A DNA stretch of 64,000 bases from Prasinococcaceae sp. CCMP 1430 (lineage: Eukaryota > Prasinodermophyta > Palmophyllophyceae > Prasinococcales > Prasinococcaceae), in contig RQSC01000858.1 of the NCBI GenBank assembly GCA_013416795.1, positions 13,126 to 77,125 on the forward strand. The letters run 5' to 3'. The notes beneath the pieces are model-generated. The model was given only the letters and a program-made list of their open reading frames with translations. It searched no databases and was not told where the DNA came from. This document shows, piece after piece, positions 9,513-19,241 of this stretch; the stretch's first letter is position 1, and the number at the start of each line of letters is the position of its first letter. The position numbers were made by a program, and so were the translations under genes.

Positions 9513-11811
9513 CTACCGGAGGTGTGCCGCGTCCGCAGTGGCCGCGGCAAAGCGTTTCAGCAGCGGCATGATCTCGCTGCCAGGAAAGCGCCCGAGTACG
9601 CCGTGCACCGCTTCGATCTCAGAGAACGCGGCCACGCCGTCCGTGAAGCCCAGCGCCGTCCCCGCAAGCGTGCTGCGCTTCGCAGCTCCCAGCGGCGTCC
9701 GCGCGGCGTTGCTCTTTGAAAGAGGGGGCACGGCCTCGGGCGAAGCGTCGATAGACTCGCCCGACGGCATCGCCTGTCGGCGTCTCTGCGGGCGCCCGCC
9801 CGCCCCGCCCTTAAAGTCCGGCCCCGGCGCCCCGTTTGTGTCTGCATCCATCAGCGCACCAGACAGCAGAAACCGTCGTTTGCATGTCAACTTGTTGTGA
9901 CACTCGTTGTCTCCGCACGTGCACCCGTCACCGGTGCCGCAGTTTAACCCATTGGAAGGGTCGCAGATCCGGATGGGCGATGGGTCGGTCGAGGCTTCGA
10001 GGCAGGCCTGCTCCCCGAGCGCCTCGACAGCGTCGACGAGCCTAGCGACCGCGAATGGTACAGGCTCTAGAGAGTGGTCGCCGAAGGCCACAGGTGTGGA
10101 GTGGTCAGCAGTCACGCAGATGATATGCTTTGGGCGCGTCCCTCGAGCCTGAAGCGGGGCGCCGGCACCATCGACGCCGCGCTCCTCGCGCCACAGCAGC
10201 CCCATGAGCCTCGCCAGCATCGCATCGACTGCCTCGATGGCATTGACCTTCAGGGGGGCGTTGCCGTCGTGGCCGGCATCGTCGATCGCCTGGATGGAAA
10301 TGCCGTGAGGTCGTCGGCGCGCGCGTCGTGTCAGCGCTTGGTCGATGCGCACGCATATGCGAGCACTGCACTGGCAAGGCGCTCGCGCGCTTAGGCGCGC
10401 CGTGCGGTGGCGGCCCGGACCTTGACGTGGGCGAAGCACATGTCATAGGTGCGAGTGGTCTCAGGGTCGGATCCACGCAGAGCGCTGGCGACGCGCGCCG
10501 CCTTTGCGCCAAGGTCAGTGTGGTAGTCCCCGGTGGCGCCATCTGCGGAGAGGATGTCGAAGCCAAGCTGTATGCCCATGCCTGCGATGACCTTCGTCGG
10601 GGCCACCATGGCCGCGCGGAGGCCATGCCGTTCCGGGAAAGGCTCTGTGTCGAGGCGCACGCCGCAGCCGCGAAGCAACACAACGTCGGCCGTGGTCATG
10701 CCGAGCGCACGGCGCTCGGCGTTGATGGGGTGTGACGATAGCACGCGACGGAACGCGTCTGAGACGACTTGGACGACTTTGGCTGAGGTGCAGGCCTCCG
10801 TGGTGTCATCAGTGGGCTCACAGCGCATGAGGCGCCTCCCGTCCTTCAGGGGGTCTGTGCCAGAGACGTTGCCGGAGAGACCTGGGCCGTGCACGACCAC
10901 GCCACACCTGTGCTCCGTGGCATATCGCACAGACACGGAATGCTCCGGCCAGCCAGGCAGAGGCGTGCCGTCCAGCGCGGCACATAGCGTCGGCCCGAGC
11001 GCCTCGAAGTTGCGGTCGGCACGGCGCCGCACGACCACAGGGCACTCGTCTTCCACGCTCGCGCCGGTCTCAAGCGTGGCGAAGTTGCACTTGAATGCGA
11101 TCTCACCGGGCGCCATATCGAGACCCTACGCGAGGGCAATCCGGGAGCACGCGTCGTGTCAGCCGCACGAACACACGCGGCGTCAGCCAAGCGCCCATTG
11201 CCGCGCCGCCTCGAGCGCTGAGCCTACGGCACGGGCGCGCGCGATGGAGGCAGGCACGCGCGCGGCGCGCTGCGCACCGCCCCAAGGCTTTCGAACGCGC
11301 CGCGGCCAACGTAGTACGTGCTTGGCGCGTATGACAACATCGAAAGGTGTGCCGTGTCGGAGCCGCACGCGAGGCCCGGCTCGACAGGGTCCACAAGGCC
11401 ATTGAGCCCCGCGCACGCGAGCGCGTCGAGCGCGGGCGTGCGCGCAAGCGCAAGCGGCGTCGCCGCGCGGCGACAGCCGCCGCTGTCATACTCCTCTCCG
11501 CGCCGGGGACTTGCGCCCGCGAGAGCGTCGACCGCGCGCACGTCAACGTCCCCGAGGCCGTCGACCATCACCCACACGACCTTGACCGGCGCTGCCTTCG
11601 GCGCCTTCGCTGCGCATGCCGCCGCCCCAACCTCCGTTGCCGCCGCCGCCGCCGCCACCAGCGGCGAGGGATCTGCCGCGGCAGGAGGGACCATTGCCAC
11701 CGCCCCGCCCACGCACGAGAGGCGAGGGGGGCGGGGCGCCGTGGCAAGGGGGATAGGGGATGGGCGCCCCGCGCGGCTGTGTGGCTGCATCACGGCGCCG
11801 CCGCCCATCAC
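9513..11811 (-). CDS. 2,3-bisphosphoglycerate-independent phosphoglycerate mutase, archaeal (ApgM) type
   Basis: Interconverts 3- and 2-phosphoglycerate without bisphosphoglycerate (alkaline-phosphatase superfamily, metal-dependent). Three exons on the minus strand: 11811-11278, 11125-10421, 10289-9513; 671 residues. Motifs: VDGLGD (first metal Asp), GSDTAHLSML (catalytic Ser), GRGAFESLGA-GLDMAPGEIAFKCNFAT across intron 1, HVK-AIDDAGHDG across intron 2, VTADHSTP, and a C-terminal GRFPGSEIMPLL. ApgM proteins are usually near 400 residues. The excess is an Ala-rich N-terminal extension of about 60 residues and a large insertion after the DHS motif that includes a Cys-rich patch (about residues 522-549). 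The introns (152 and 131 nt) are GT-AG. The start could be any of several early Mets. Confidence 0.88.
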
Positions 11812-11880
11812 TCCCAGATTTTTGCCCTGAATTTGCTGTCATTTTGGTCGCAATAAATAAAAGTATTACAGTACAAAAAA

Positions 11881-13908
11881 TTACCTGCCGCGCAGCCTGC
11901 GCAGCAGGGAGAACAGCCCGCCCGACCCGCCACCGTCGCCACTTGCCCTGGCGCGCCTTAGCAGCAGCGACATGATCCCGCCGATGAGCATGCTCTGGAG
12001 TGTGCCGGTCATCAGAATGACGTTGTAGGGCATGGAGAAGTCAGGTAGCGGCTGGTCGAGGAGCAGCGCGTCGCTGTAGAGGGGCGCGAAGCCGTCACCC
12101 AACAGGCGGTCGTCGCGGCCGTGCCCTTCCAACGCGCTCAGGCGTGCGAGCAATGGTCGCTGCTGCAGGTCATGGCGCTCAGTGGGCGACGCGACTCCCA
12201 TCACCCTCCAACTTCGGCCAGCCACAGCGGCCGCGCTCCTGGGGGCTGGCGTGAGCGCCAACATCGCCGCGGGTATGTCCCGCCCTCGGCTCGCGTCAGG
12301 CAGATACTCGTCGACGTGCCTGAGCGTTGACTCGATGTCGGCGCGGAGCTCAATCCACGCTGAGCCACGCGGGAGCGCGCCGCATAGCTCCAGCGTTGCG
12401 GGCCTACCCGCCGTGGCGGGCACGAGGGAGTGCAAGGGGAACAGGGCCTGCCATTGCACCTCGCGCCCATCCAAGCGCGTGCGCATCGTGTGCAGCCATA
12501 CTCGCGCCCATGCCGGCACCATTTGCAGCACGCAGAAGTGGATTGCCTCACCGCTGCCACCCCCTGTGCCCTCAGACATGTAATTGACCCGGTCTAGGCG
12601 GATTTCGAGGACCGCAGTCCCGGCCGGTGCCGCTGCAGGCTGGCGCGCCGTACGGCTGATTCGTAACGGCGGCCCCCGTGAGGGTGGCCACATGCGTGCG
12701 GGCACCTCACCCGCAGCAGCCAGCGCCGCCAGGGACTCACCTGGAGCGAACTCGATCGACATGGGCGCGGAGCCACCGAAACCAGCTGTGCGAGCTTCTG
12801 GCACCGCGAAGTCGAGCAGCACGCGCCGCAGCTCGCCCTCAATGCTATCAGCGCCTGCATTTGCGTCGGTTGTGCCACCCTCGTCGAGGACCGCCGATGG
12901 CTGCGGCGAGACCGAGTACGCCACGTTTCGAACGGCGTCAGCGCCCGCACCTCCGACGCGGACGCCGGCCGCGCGCAGGAGCTCGCCTTCGAGCTCGACG
13001 TACACGCGGCTGTGCCTCGCGACCTCGCAGCGACCGGTCGCGGGGCCGCCGGGAAGAATCTCTGACAGTCTCCAGCCAGCGCCTGCGCCGCGCGCGCTTG
13101 GTGGAAGCACGAGCTGCAGTGTCTGCACCAGCCGCGCGACGCCACCAATCGCGCTGATTGAGATTCCAAGCGAATGATAGCTCGCGCGGTATACTGCTCG
13201 TCGACCGGCCTCGCCAGCGAGTAGCGCCGCGACGCCAGCGTGGTCACGGCACGGGAGAAGCTTGATCCAGGGCGTGAGATTCTCCACACAGACCGCCTCG
13301 CGCGGCAGCACACCGTAGCGCAGCTCGCCTGTGTCGCCGATGCCCGGCCGTCCCCTCGGAGGCGCGGCGGCGTCCCTGCTGCGCTCGTTGCGGCATGCCA
13401 CGAGTGCGGGGGCTGTAACCTCGCCTGTCACCAGCCGCGGGATGGAAGTGCAAAGCATCGCACCTAGCGTGACCATCAGCTCGTCCCACAGAGCATCTGC
13501 CTCGCCTGAACCCAGGTGCGGCGCGAACTCTGCCCACGCCTCTAGCCCAGCTGGGCGCGCACCTAAGCTCGCGTTGCCCCAGCGCGTGTAATCCCACCGA
13601 CCGTGAGTGAAGCTTAGCTCGAGCTTTCGCACATGGTGTCGCCGCAGCACGGCGAGCGCCGCCGCAGGGAAGTGACGCGGGAAGCGTTGCGCCGCCCCAT
13701 TCTCTTCGCCGCCGCCGCCCCCCGGAAGCTCCTGCGCAAAGTGGAACAATGCGGCGACGGAGCCGTCCGGCAGCGGCCGCAGGAGCAGCTCCTCGTCGAA
13801 CGTCTCGGCCGCGGCGGCAGTGGATGCTCCTGCGGCAGCAGCGGCGGCGGGTGGTGCGAGCGCCGGCGCGTGCGCCAGCGCCAGCGCCAGGGCCAACGCC
13901 AGCGCCAA
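11881..13908 (-). CDS. PIGT: GPI transamidase subunit PIG-T (Gpi16)
   Basis: Subunit of the ER GPI transamidase, which swaps a C-terminal signal peptide for a GPI anchor. Intronless, 675 residues. The N-terminus is a run of Ala-Leu repeats that can serve as a signal peptide. Then come LSFTHGRWDYTRWG and the family signature VCVENLTPWIKLLPCR, a long lumenal region, and one C-terminal membrane segment (MPYNVILMTGTLQSMLIGG) followed by a short Arg-rich cytosolic tail. This single-pass topology and length match Gpi16/PIG-T. Its start is divergent to, and about 95 bp from, the glycosyltransferase on the other strand; an ambiguous base (N) lies at 13977 between them. Confidence 0.92.
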   Translation of the reverse strand: MALALALALALAHAPALAPPAAAAAAGASTAAAAETFDEELLLRPLPDGSVAALFHFAQELPGGGGGEENGAAQRFPRHFPAAALAVLRRHHVRKLELSFTHGRWDYTRWGNASLGARPAGLEAWAEFAPHLGSGEADALWDELMVTLGAMLCTSIPRLVTGEVTAPALVACRNERSRDAAAPPRGRPGIGDTGELRYGVLPREAVCVENLTPWIKLLPCRDHAGVAALLAGEAGRRAVYRASYHSLGISISAIGGVARLVQTLQLVLPPSARGAGAGWRLSEILPGGPATGRCEVARHSRVYVELEGELLRAAGVRVGGAGADAVRNVAYSVSPQPSAVLDEGGTTDANAGADSIEGELRRVLLDFAVPEARTAGFGGSAPMSIEFAPGESLAALAAAGEVPARMWPPSRGPPLRISRTARQPAAAPAGTAVLEIRLDRVNYMSEGTGGGSGEAIHFCVLQMVPAWARVWLHTMRTRLDGREVQWQALFPLHSLVPATAGRPATLELCGALPRGSAWIELRADIESTLRHVDEYLPDASRGRDIPAAMLALTPAPRSAAAVAGRSWRVMGVASPTERHDLQQRPLLARLSALEGHGRDDRLLGDGFAPLYSDALLLDQPLPDFSMPYNVILMTGTLQSMLIGGIMSLLLRRARASGDGGGSGGLFSLLRRLRGR

Positions 13909-14003
13909 CGCCGATGCGGATGAGCAGGAAAAGGCGAAGCCTCAGGATGGCGGCGAGATCGTCGTCACGGCCCGCCNAGGCATCCGTTGGCGTATCCACA
14001 GTC

Positions 14004-15785
14004 ATGAAACTCGCTCGCGAGTCGGGCATCCTGGTCTACCTTAGCGGCGGCGGCGGTGGCGGCGGCCCCAGCGGGGGGGGTGGCCGCGTCACCCGGGGAA
14101 GCGGGACGGACGGTGGCGGGGTGGGCGGGATCCGGGGCATGTGGGACGGCGCCGCCGCCGCGAGCTCTGAGGGTCTGGCGAACGGCATGGATGTTCGCGC
14201 GAGAAGCGCATACGCGTTCGCGACACTACTATACACCGATGAATTCCTGGTGGGCGCGCGCACGCTCGGCGCGAGCCTTGCCGCAACAGGCACGCGGCAC
14301 GACATGGTGGCGCTGGTGGCGCCATCCGTGTCGCCTCGAGCCGAGGCTGCGCTAATGCGCGATGGGTGGCGAGTGCGGCGGGTCACAACGCGCGCGAACC
14401 CCAACGCAGATTACCCATCGCGTTTCTGGGGTGTCTACACAAAGCTGGAGGTCTTCGCGCTGACCGAGTACGAGCGCGTGGTGTATCTCGACGCTGACAC
14501 GCTGGTGGTGCAGTCCTTGGACAGCGCATTCGACTGTGCGATTGCTGCCCTCGACGCGGATGCCGACGGGGCCTTCTGCGCGAACCTCAAGCACAGCGAC
14601 AAGATGAACACGGGCGTAATGGTTCTCACGCCGAGCGCCGAGCTGCACGACGACATGGCGCAGCACGCGTCCACAGTGGCGTCGTACACGGGTGGTGATC
14701 AGGGCTTCCTAAATGTGTACTTCTCTCGCTTTGCCAACGCGCCCGTATGGCGCGCCTCGACGGACGCCGATACATACGCCTGCGCGCCCGTCGACCACGT
14801 TCAGGCGCTCGCTCGGCTTCCAGGTGGCTACAACTACGACGTTGGGCTGTACATCATCAACTCCAACCGGTGGATGGTGAGCCAGGCCGAGGTTTTCGTG
14901 GTGCACTTCACGCTCGGGCCCCTCAAGCCGTGGCAGTGGTACGCCGGGTGGGCGGTGCCCACGTTCCGCACGCTCGGCTGGACGGAGGCGAGGAGCTCTC
15001 TCGAGGCGGAGTGCGCAATGTGCTGGGCGGGCGCGGGGTGGCCAGAGCTGAAGGAGCTGGGACTGCTGGCCGCGGTGCCCATCCTTGCGCTCGCAGTTTT
15101 TGAGCGTACAGTCAGGCGCCGCGCCGGGGTTGGTGGCGGTGCGGTCGCAGGGGCTAGTGCGACGGTGGGGAGGGGACTTTGGCACCCGCGCCTGCGGAGC
15201 GGCTCGGGCTCAGGCGCGAGCCCGCTGCCCCTGCGCGAAAACGGCCACGCCCACGCGCACAGGGCGTCGAGGCAGGTTAGTGCCCGACTGCGCAGCGCGG
15301 CGATGTCACCCTCCGTCGTGGAACGGATGGCCATCGCATACGGGTTGGCGAGCGCGCTGGCAGGTGTAGTACTCGCCGCGAGTGTGGTGCCCACGCAGCT
15401 GCCCGCCGCGCTCGGCTGGGCGCTCTTCTACGAATGGTTGTTCGTGTTCGTTCGCGCGGCGTACGTGCTGATGGCGGCGATGACGCATGGCATCGGCGCA
15501 ATGCGTGCGTCCTCGCCGGCTGCAGCGGATGCAGCAGGGCTGTCGCCCACCGCGGGCGGCTCCCTAGGCAGTGCGCGGCGGGCAGCGATCATGGGCGTCG
15601 CGCTCGCGCTCGCGCTGCCGTGGGCCAGCGCGGCAATGGGCGTGTACAACATCTACGCGCACATCGGCCTGGTGTGCGTCGGTGTGGCCACCATGGTGGG
15701 CTTCATCGTACGCATGGCGCCAAGGCTCGCCCTGGAGAGCTACAGGGCCGGCTGGTCCGACTGCGAGAAGAAGTTCTTGCCCTGA
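14004..15785 (+). CDS. GT8 (glycogenin-like) glycosyltransferase with C-terminal membrane domain, IPUT1/PGSIP6-like
   Basis: Family 8 retaining glycosyltransferase. The catalytic domain shows AFATLLYTDEFLVGARTL, the DxD metal site in VVYLDADTLVV, KHSDKMNTGVMVL, GGDQGFLN, and HFTLGPLKPWQWY. After this the protein has several hydrophobic segments (about 15058-15100 and 15300-15740) and a short tail ending CEKKFLP. A glycogenin fold followed by multiple membrane spans is the architecture of plant PGSIP6/IPUT1, which adds glucuronic acid to inositol phosphorylceramide in the Golgi; plain glycogenin lacks the spans. Donor and acceptor are inferred from architecture only. The ATG at 14004 is followed by a Gly-rich linker; the Met at 14187 (MDVRARSAY) is an alternative start. 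Confidence 0.75.
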   Translation: MKLARESGILVYLSGGGGGGGPSGGGGRVTRGSGTDGGGVGGIRGMWDGAAAASSEGLANGMDVRARSAYAFATLLYTDEFLVGARTLGASLAATGTRHDMVALVAPSVSPRAEAALMRDGWRVRRVTTRANPNADYPSRFWGVYTKLEVFALTEYERVVYLDADTLVVQSLDSAFDCAIAALDADADGAFCANLKHSDKMNTGVMVLTPSAELHDDMAQHASTVASYTGGDQGFLNVYFSRFANAPVWRASTDADTYACAPVDHVQALARLPGGYNYDVGLYIINSNRWMVSQAEVFVVHFTLGPLKPWQWYAGWAVPTFRTLGWTEARSSLEAECAMCWAGAGWPELKELGLLAAVPILALAVFERTVRRRAGVGGGAVAGASATVGRGLWHPRLRSGSGSGASPLPLRENGHAHAHRASRQVSARLRSAAMSPSVVERMAIAYGLASALAGVVLAASVVPTQLPAALGWALFYEWLFVFVRAAYVLMAAMTHGIGAMRASSPAAADAAGLSPTAGGSLGSARRAAIMGVALALALPWASAAMGVYNIYAHIGLVCVGVATMVGFIVRMAPRLALESYRAGWSDCEKKFLP

Positions 15786-16061
15786 GCAAGGCCCCTTCCC
15801 CCCCCCCCCGCAACCCATGACTCCGATCGCACCCATCGCCCCTCAATCCCATGCACACAACATTCGACCCTTGAGCATGAGGGTGCGCGCCTCAATGCAT
15901 TTTGACCTCGAGCTCTGCGGCAGTCAAGACGTACACCCTACCGTAATACCTTTCGAATCCTCGAAACCGATGTTTTTCGATGTCGAGGGGCGGGCCCCAA
16001 ACCCTCGTCTCATCCACTTGGTGAGCTGCGTGGGCCTGCCGGCGCGCCGGCGGCCGCCGAC

Positions 16062-17265
16062 ATGCGTGGGGTGGGGTGGGAGCCGCGCGCGGCCGGGGGG
16101 GCCGCCGCCGCGCCGGCGTACGAGGAGCGCCTGCTCGATGCGCTGGAGTCAAAGTTCGACGCGGCGAGCGTCGCGCGCGTGCGCGAGTCGCTGGAGTTCA
16201 CGCTGGCGGGGCGCGAGTATAAGGTGCGCGCGCTGAGAACTGCAAGCATGCGCGCGCCCAGAGCGACACGCGCGCCCACGTGCCGATGCACCCCGCGCGT
16301 CAATGGCACTCTCTCACACGCACACGCACATGTGCGCACGCGCGTCCGACCGCAGGTGGACCATGGCGTCGAGGGACCGCAGGACGCGCACAGCTACGTG
16401 CCCGGGCTGGATGCAAAACCATGGCACGACGCGGCTGACCACGCGTGGGCGCGTGAGCTCATGGCCGAGTGGAAAGTGCCTGCAGACGAGCTCAAGCGCG
16501 CGCTTGACCCGTCCCAAGCGGCGGAGATTTCCGCCGAGGGCTATCGCGTGTGGGCTCCTGCCGCGCGCGAGGAGGGTGCTGCATACGGCGAGGACTGGCG
16601 CACGCTGGTTCTAATGGACAGGGGGAGATGGGATGAGGTGCGTCTACGTATGCGGGCTCGCGTGTGTGCCGCCGTTCAGACCTCGTGCCTGCCTTGCGTG
16701 ACCTTGTGCGAGCGCACTCCGAAGCGCACTGCGTGGCTCTTCGGCTGACTTGCAGACGGGTGCGGTCGCGCGGCGCGCACGCGCGCGTGTACTGCAGTCC
16801 AATGCTGCCCTCTTCCCAGAGACTGTCGATCTCATCAAGCGCGCCGGCGTCCCAGCACAGGAGGTGTTCTTCGCCAAACAGCCTCCGGGCACAGGCATTA
16901 AGCCGCACACGGACGGCTGCAACTTCATCATGACGAGCCATCTTGGCCTAGACGTGCCGCACGAGGATGAGCGGTGTTGGATGCGCGTGGGCAGCGAGAG
17001 GAAGCCCTGGGCCAACGGTGGCATCCTCATGTGCGACACCAGCTTCGAACACGAGACGTACAACGACGCGGAGACGGACAGGTACGTCCTGCTGGTCCGC
17101 CACTGGCATCACGGGCTCTCCAAGGCCGAGCGACGCGCGCTGCAGTGGGTCTTCGACGCGCTCGCCGACACCTCCGTTCCCCCAGGGAAGGTCAAGGTGC
17201 GCAAGGCTGCCACGGGCTCCAAGGGTAAGGCCAAGGCAAAGAGGAGGGGCTTCGGGGGGCGCTAG
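16062..17265 (+). CDS. Aspartyl/asparaginyl beta-hydroxylase-like dioxygenase
   Basis: Predicted Fe(II)/2-oxoglutarate dioxygenase of the Asp/Asn beta-hydroxylase family. Proposed exons: 16062-16223, 16356-16637, 16798-17265 (303 residues). The C-terminal domain has the HxD of IKPHTDGCNF and the second His in CDTSFEHETYND, the usual iron ligands, then VLLVRHWHHGLS. Intron 1 is a multiple of three without stops, so it can be mistaken for coding. For intron 2 an alternative acceptor at 16755 would add 14 Arg/Ala-rich residues, but it lies only a few bases from the CTGAC branch-like motif. No membrane anchor is seen, unlike animal AspH. The substrate is unknown. The C-terminus KGKAKAKRRGFGGR closely resembles that of the next gene. 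The ATG is tentative. Confidence 0.75.
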
Positions 17266-17338
17266 GCGGCTGCGCGTGCCTGCCGTGCGAGCGAGGCAGC
17301 GCCTAACGAGACTTGATGAGAACACAACTACGCGTTCG

Positions 17339-18157
17339 ATGGATCTCCGCGCGCGCGCCATTGCGCTCACGCCGGGCGGCGCGTGGGCGCTCGCCGCCGC
17401 CACTGCGGCTCCGGCCGCGGCCATCGCGCATGTCAGAGCGCGCATTCGCGGCCACTGCCCGCGGGCGCGCGGAACGCGCCGCGCCGCCCGCGCGCCCCCG
17501 TCCGCGTTCGAAGCCACGGACGCGGCGACTGTGGCGGGCGTGCTCGGGCTGGCATATGTTGGCTGGTCGGTGACGGTGTACTCCAAGGTGACGTTCGCGC
17601 TGGCGCGGCTCATCGGCCAGAAGGTACCGAAGGGCTCGCGCTGCGTCGAGCTCAACGCCGACAGCAAGAATCTGTACTACTACCCGCCGGAGATGGAGAT
17701 CGTGACCGCGGTGGGCAACGCAGGCGACAAGCTGAGCGAGCGGCAGTACCAGTTCGACGACGCGACCGCCAAGACTGGCGTGGCGTGCGTGTGCGTGGAC
17801 GACGCGCCAGAGCGCCTGTCAAGCGTGCGGGACGCCAGCGCGGACGCCGTGGTGACCAACTCGGCGCTGGCCGTCAGCCGCGACCCGGACGCGGTGCTCG
17901 ACGAGGTTTTTCGCGTACTCAAGCCCGACGGCGTCTTCGTCTTCGTGGAGATGATCAACGGCGCCGCCAGCGGCAACCTCGACAAGATCAAGTCGCGCCC
18001 CGAGGTGAAGGCCATCTCGGTGGACGAGGAGTTTCTCGGGGGCGCCAAGCCGCACGCCGTGGGCTACTGCACCAAGAGCGTCAACACGACCGCCGCCGAG
18101 CAGCTGGGCGGCAAGCGCAAGGGAAAGGCCAAAAAGCGCTCGGGCTTCGGTGGCTGA
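17339..18157 (+). CDS. Class I SAM-dependent methyltransferase-like protein
   Basis: Intronless, 272 residues, starting 73 bp after the preceding stop and in the same direction. It has a hydrophobic, Ala/Arg-rich N-terminus (possible targeting or membrane segment, AGVLGLAYVGWSVTVY) and a methyltransferase core resembling the Methyltransf_11/UbiE type: CVELNADSKNLYYYP at motif I, ADAVVTNSALAVSRDPDAVLDE and VFRVLKPDGVFVFVE at the later motifs. The glycine-rich GxGxG of motif I is missing, so SAM binding may be altered or lost. The C-terminus KRKGKAKKRSGFGG closely matches the tail of its upstream neighbour. Substrate unknown. Confidence 0.7.
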   Translation: MDLRARAIALTPGGAWALAAATAAPAAAIAHVRARIRGHCPRARGTRRAARAPPSAFEATDAATVAGVLGLAYVGWSVTVYSKVTFALARLIGQKVPKGSRCVELNADSKNLYYYPPEMEIVTAVGNAGDKLSERQYQFDDATAKTGVACVCVDDAPERLSSVRDASADAVVTNSALAVSRDPDAVLDEVFRVLKPDGVFVFVEMINGAASGNLDKIKSRPEVKAISVDEEFLGGAKPHAVGYCTKSVNTTAAEQLGGKRKGKAKKRSGFGG

Positions 18158-18491
18158 GCTGGCGCGCGACGGCCTGCACCCCCGCAAGCCTCCAGTGCTG
18201 CGCTCGGGTAAATACCGAGGGCTTGAGCAGCGCGCGCGCGCGCGCGCGAACGAGCGAGCGAGCCGCGTTGGTGATGTTTGCTGTGGACAGATTGTCATGG
18301 ACAGATTACGCGCAGGCGCGGCGGCGCGGCGGCGCGGCGGGTGAGCCCAGTCCGAAGATGGCATCTTGCGTCCGCATACCCACCCCCCATCCCTCCACAG
18401 TCCGTTCGTTATCGCCGCTTCCGCCCGCCCTGCGTGCCGCGGGCTGCTATGTCGCCGAGCGACTGCGCGGTGCGAGCAGACCGGGGCGACG
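18158..18491. other. Convergent intergenic region
   Basis: Lies between the 3' ends of the methyltransferase (+) and the lysine-rich protein (-). It contains a CG run (about 18230-18250) and nothing else I can name. Confidence 0.5.
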
Positions 18492-19240
18492 TCAGCGCAA
18501 CACGGGCGCACACGCCGCGGGCGGCTCCCAGCCACGAGAGGGCGTGGCCGCGCGATCGCGCGCACGCACCATACCAAGCTTGTCCTTGACGCTCAGCGCG
18601 GGCTTGCTCGTTCCCTCGCCGCGCAACCTGCGCGCCAGCTTGAGGGGAGCGTCAGGCTTGGCGACGCGCGTGGAGGGCGGCAGGACGGGCGCCCTCCTGT
18701 GCGCTGCCGCGCCCGTGCCCAGGCGGTCGCGGATGCCGCCGCCCTTGGCCTTGCCCTCGGCCTTGCCCTTGGCCTTGCCCTCGGCCTTGGCCTTGCCCTT
18801 GGCCCTCCCTTTCGCCGCTCGCCCCTGCGCTCGTTTGTGCTTCTCCGCCTCCCTCACGAGCGCGTCGACGTCCTGCCCGGACCTCTCCAGCGTCTCGCGC
18901 TCTTCGAGCGGGGCCGCACGCCGCGCGGCGGCGGTCAGCGCGGTGGCGGCGCGATGGCAGCAACCCGCTCGCGCGCGCCTGCGCGCGCACCTTTGTCGCT
19001 CAAGCCGCCCGCGTCCATCTTGCGTCGCACCATGCTGAGCAGCGCCTCGTGTTTGTTCGTGACGATGTATCGGTCGTCGTTCTGCACGCGCCGCGCGGTG
19101 AAGTTGGGGTTGCGCGGGTCGAACACTGGCAGCACGCCAGCCGCAGCGGGCGCGGCGGGCGCGGGCGCCGCCCTATGCACTGCGGCGAGTGACACGACCT
19201 TGCGATCGCGCGCGCCCGCCGCAGCGGCGAACGCGCTCAT
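18492..19240 (-). CDS. Unrecognised basic protein with Lys-Ala-Gly repeats
   Basis: Two exons, 19240-18991 and 18901-18492, joined by an 89-nt GT-AG intron with CTGAC before the acceptor; 219 residues. I do not recognise it. The first part contains FDPRNPNFTARRV and YIVTNKHEALLSMVRRKM, which read like a conserved domain. The splice gives LSDK-ERETLERSG. The second part is a low-complexity basic stretch of repeated GKAK/GKAEGKAKG units followed by IRDRLGTG and a second VKDKLG motif. Such composition is common in nuclear RNA- or chromatin-associated proteins, but that is only an inference. It is divergent to the peroxisomal protease gene and may overlap its 5' end. Confidence 0.6.
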
Positions 19241-19241
19241 A

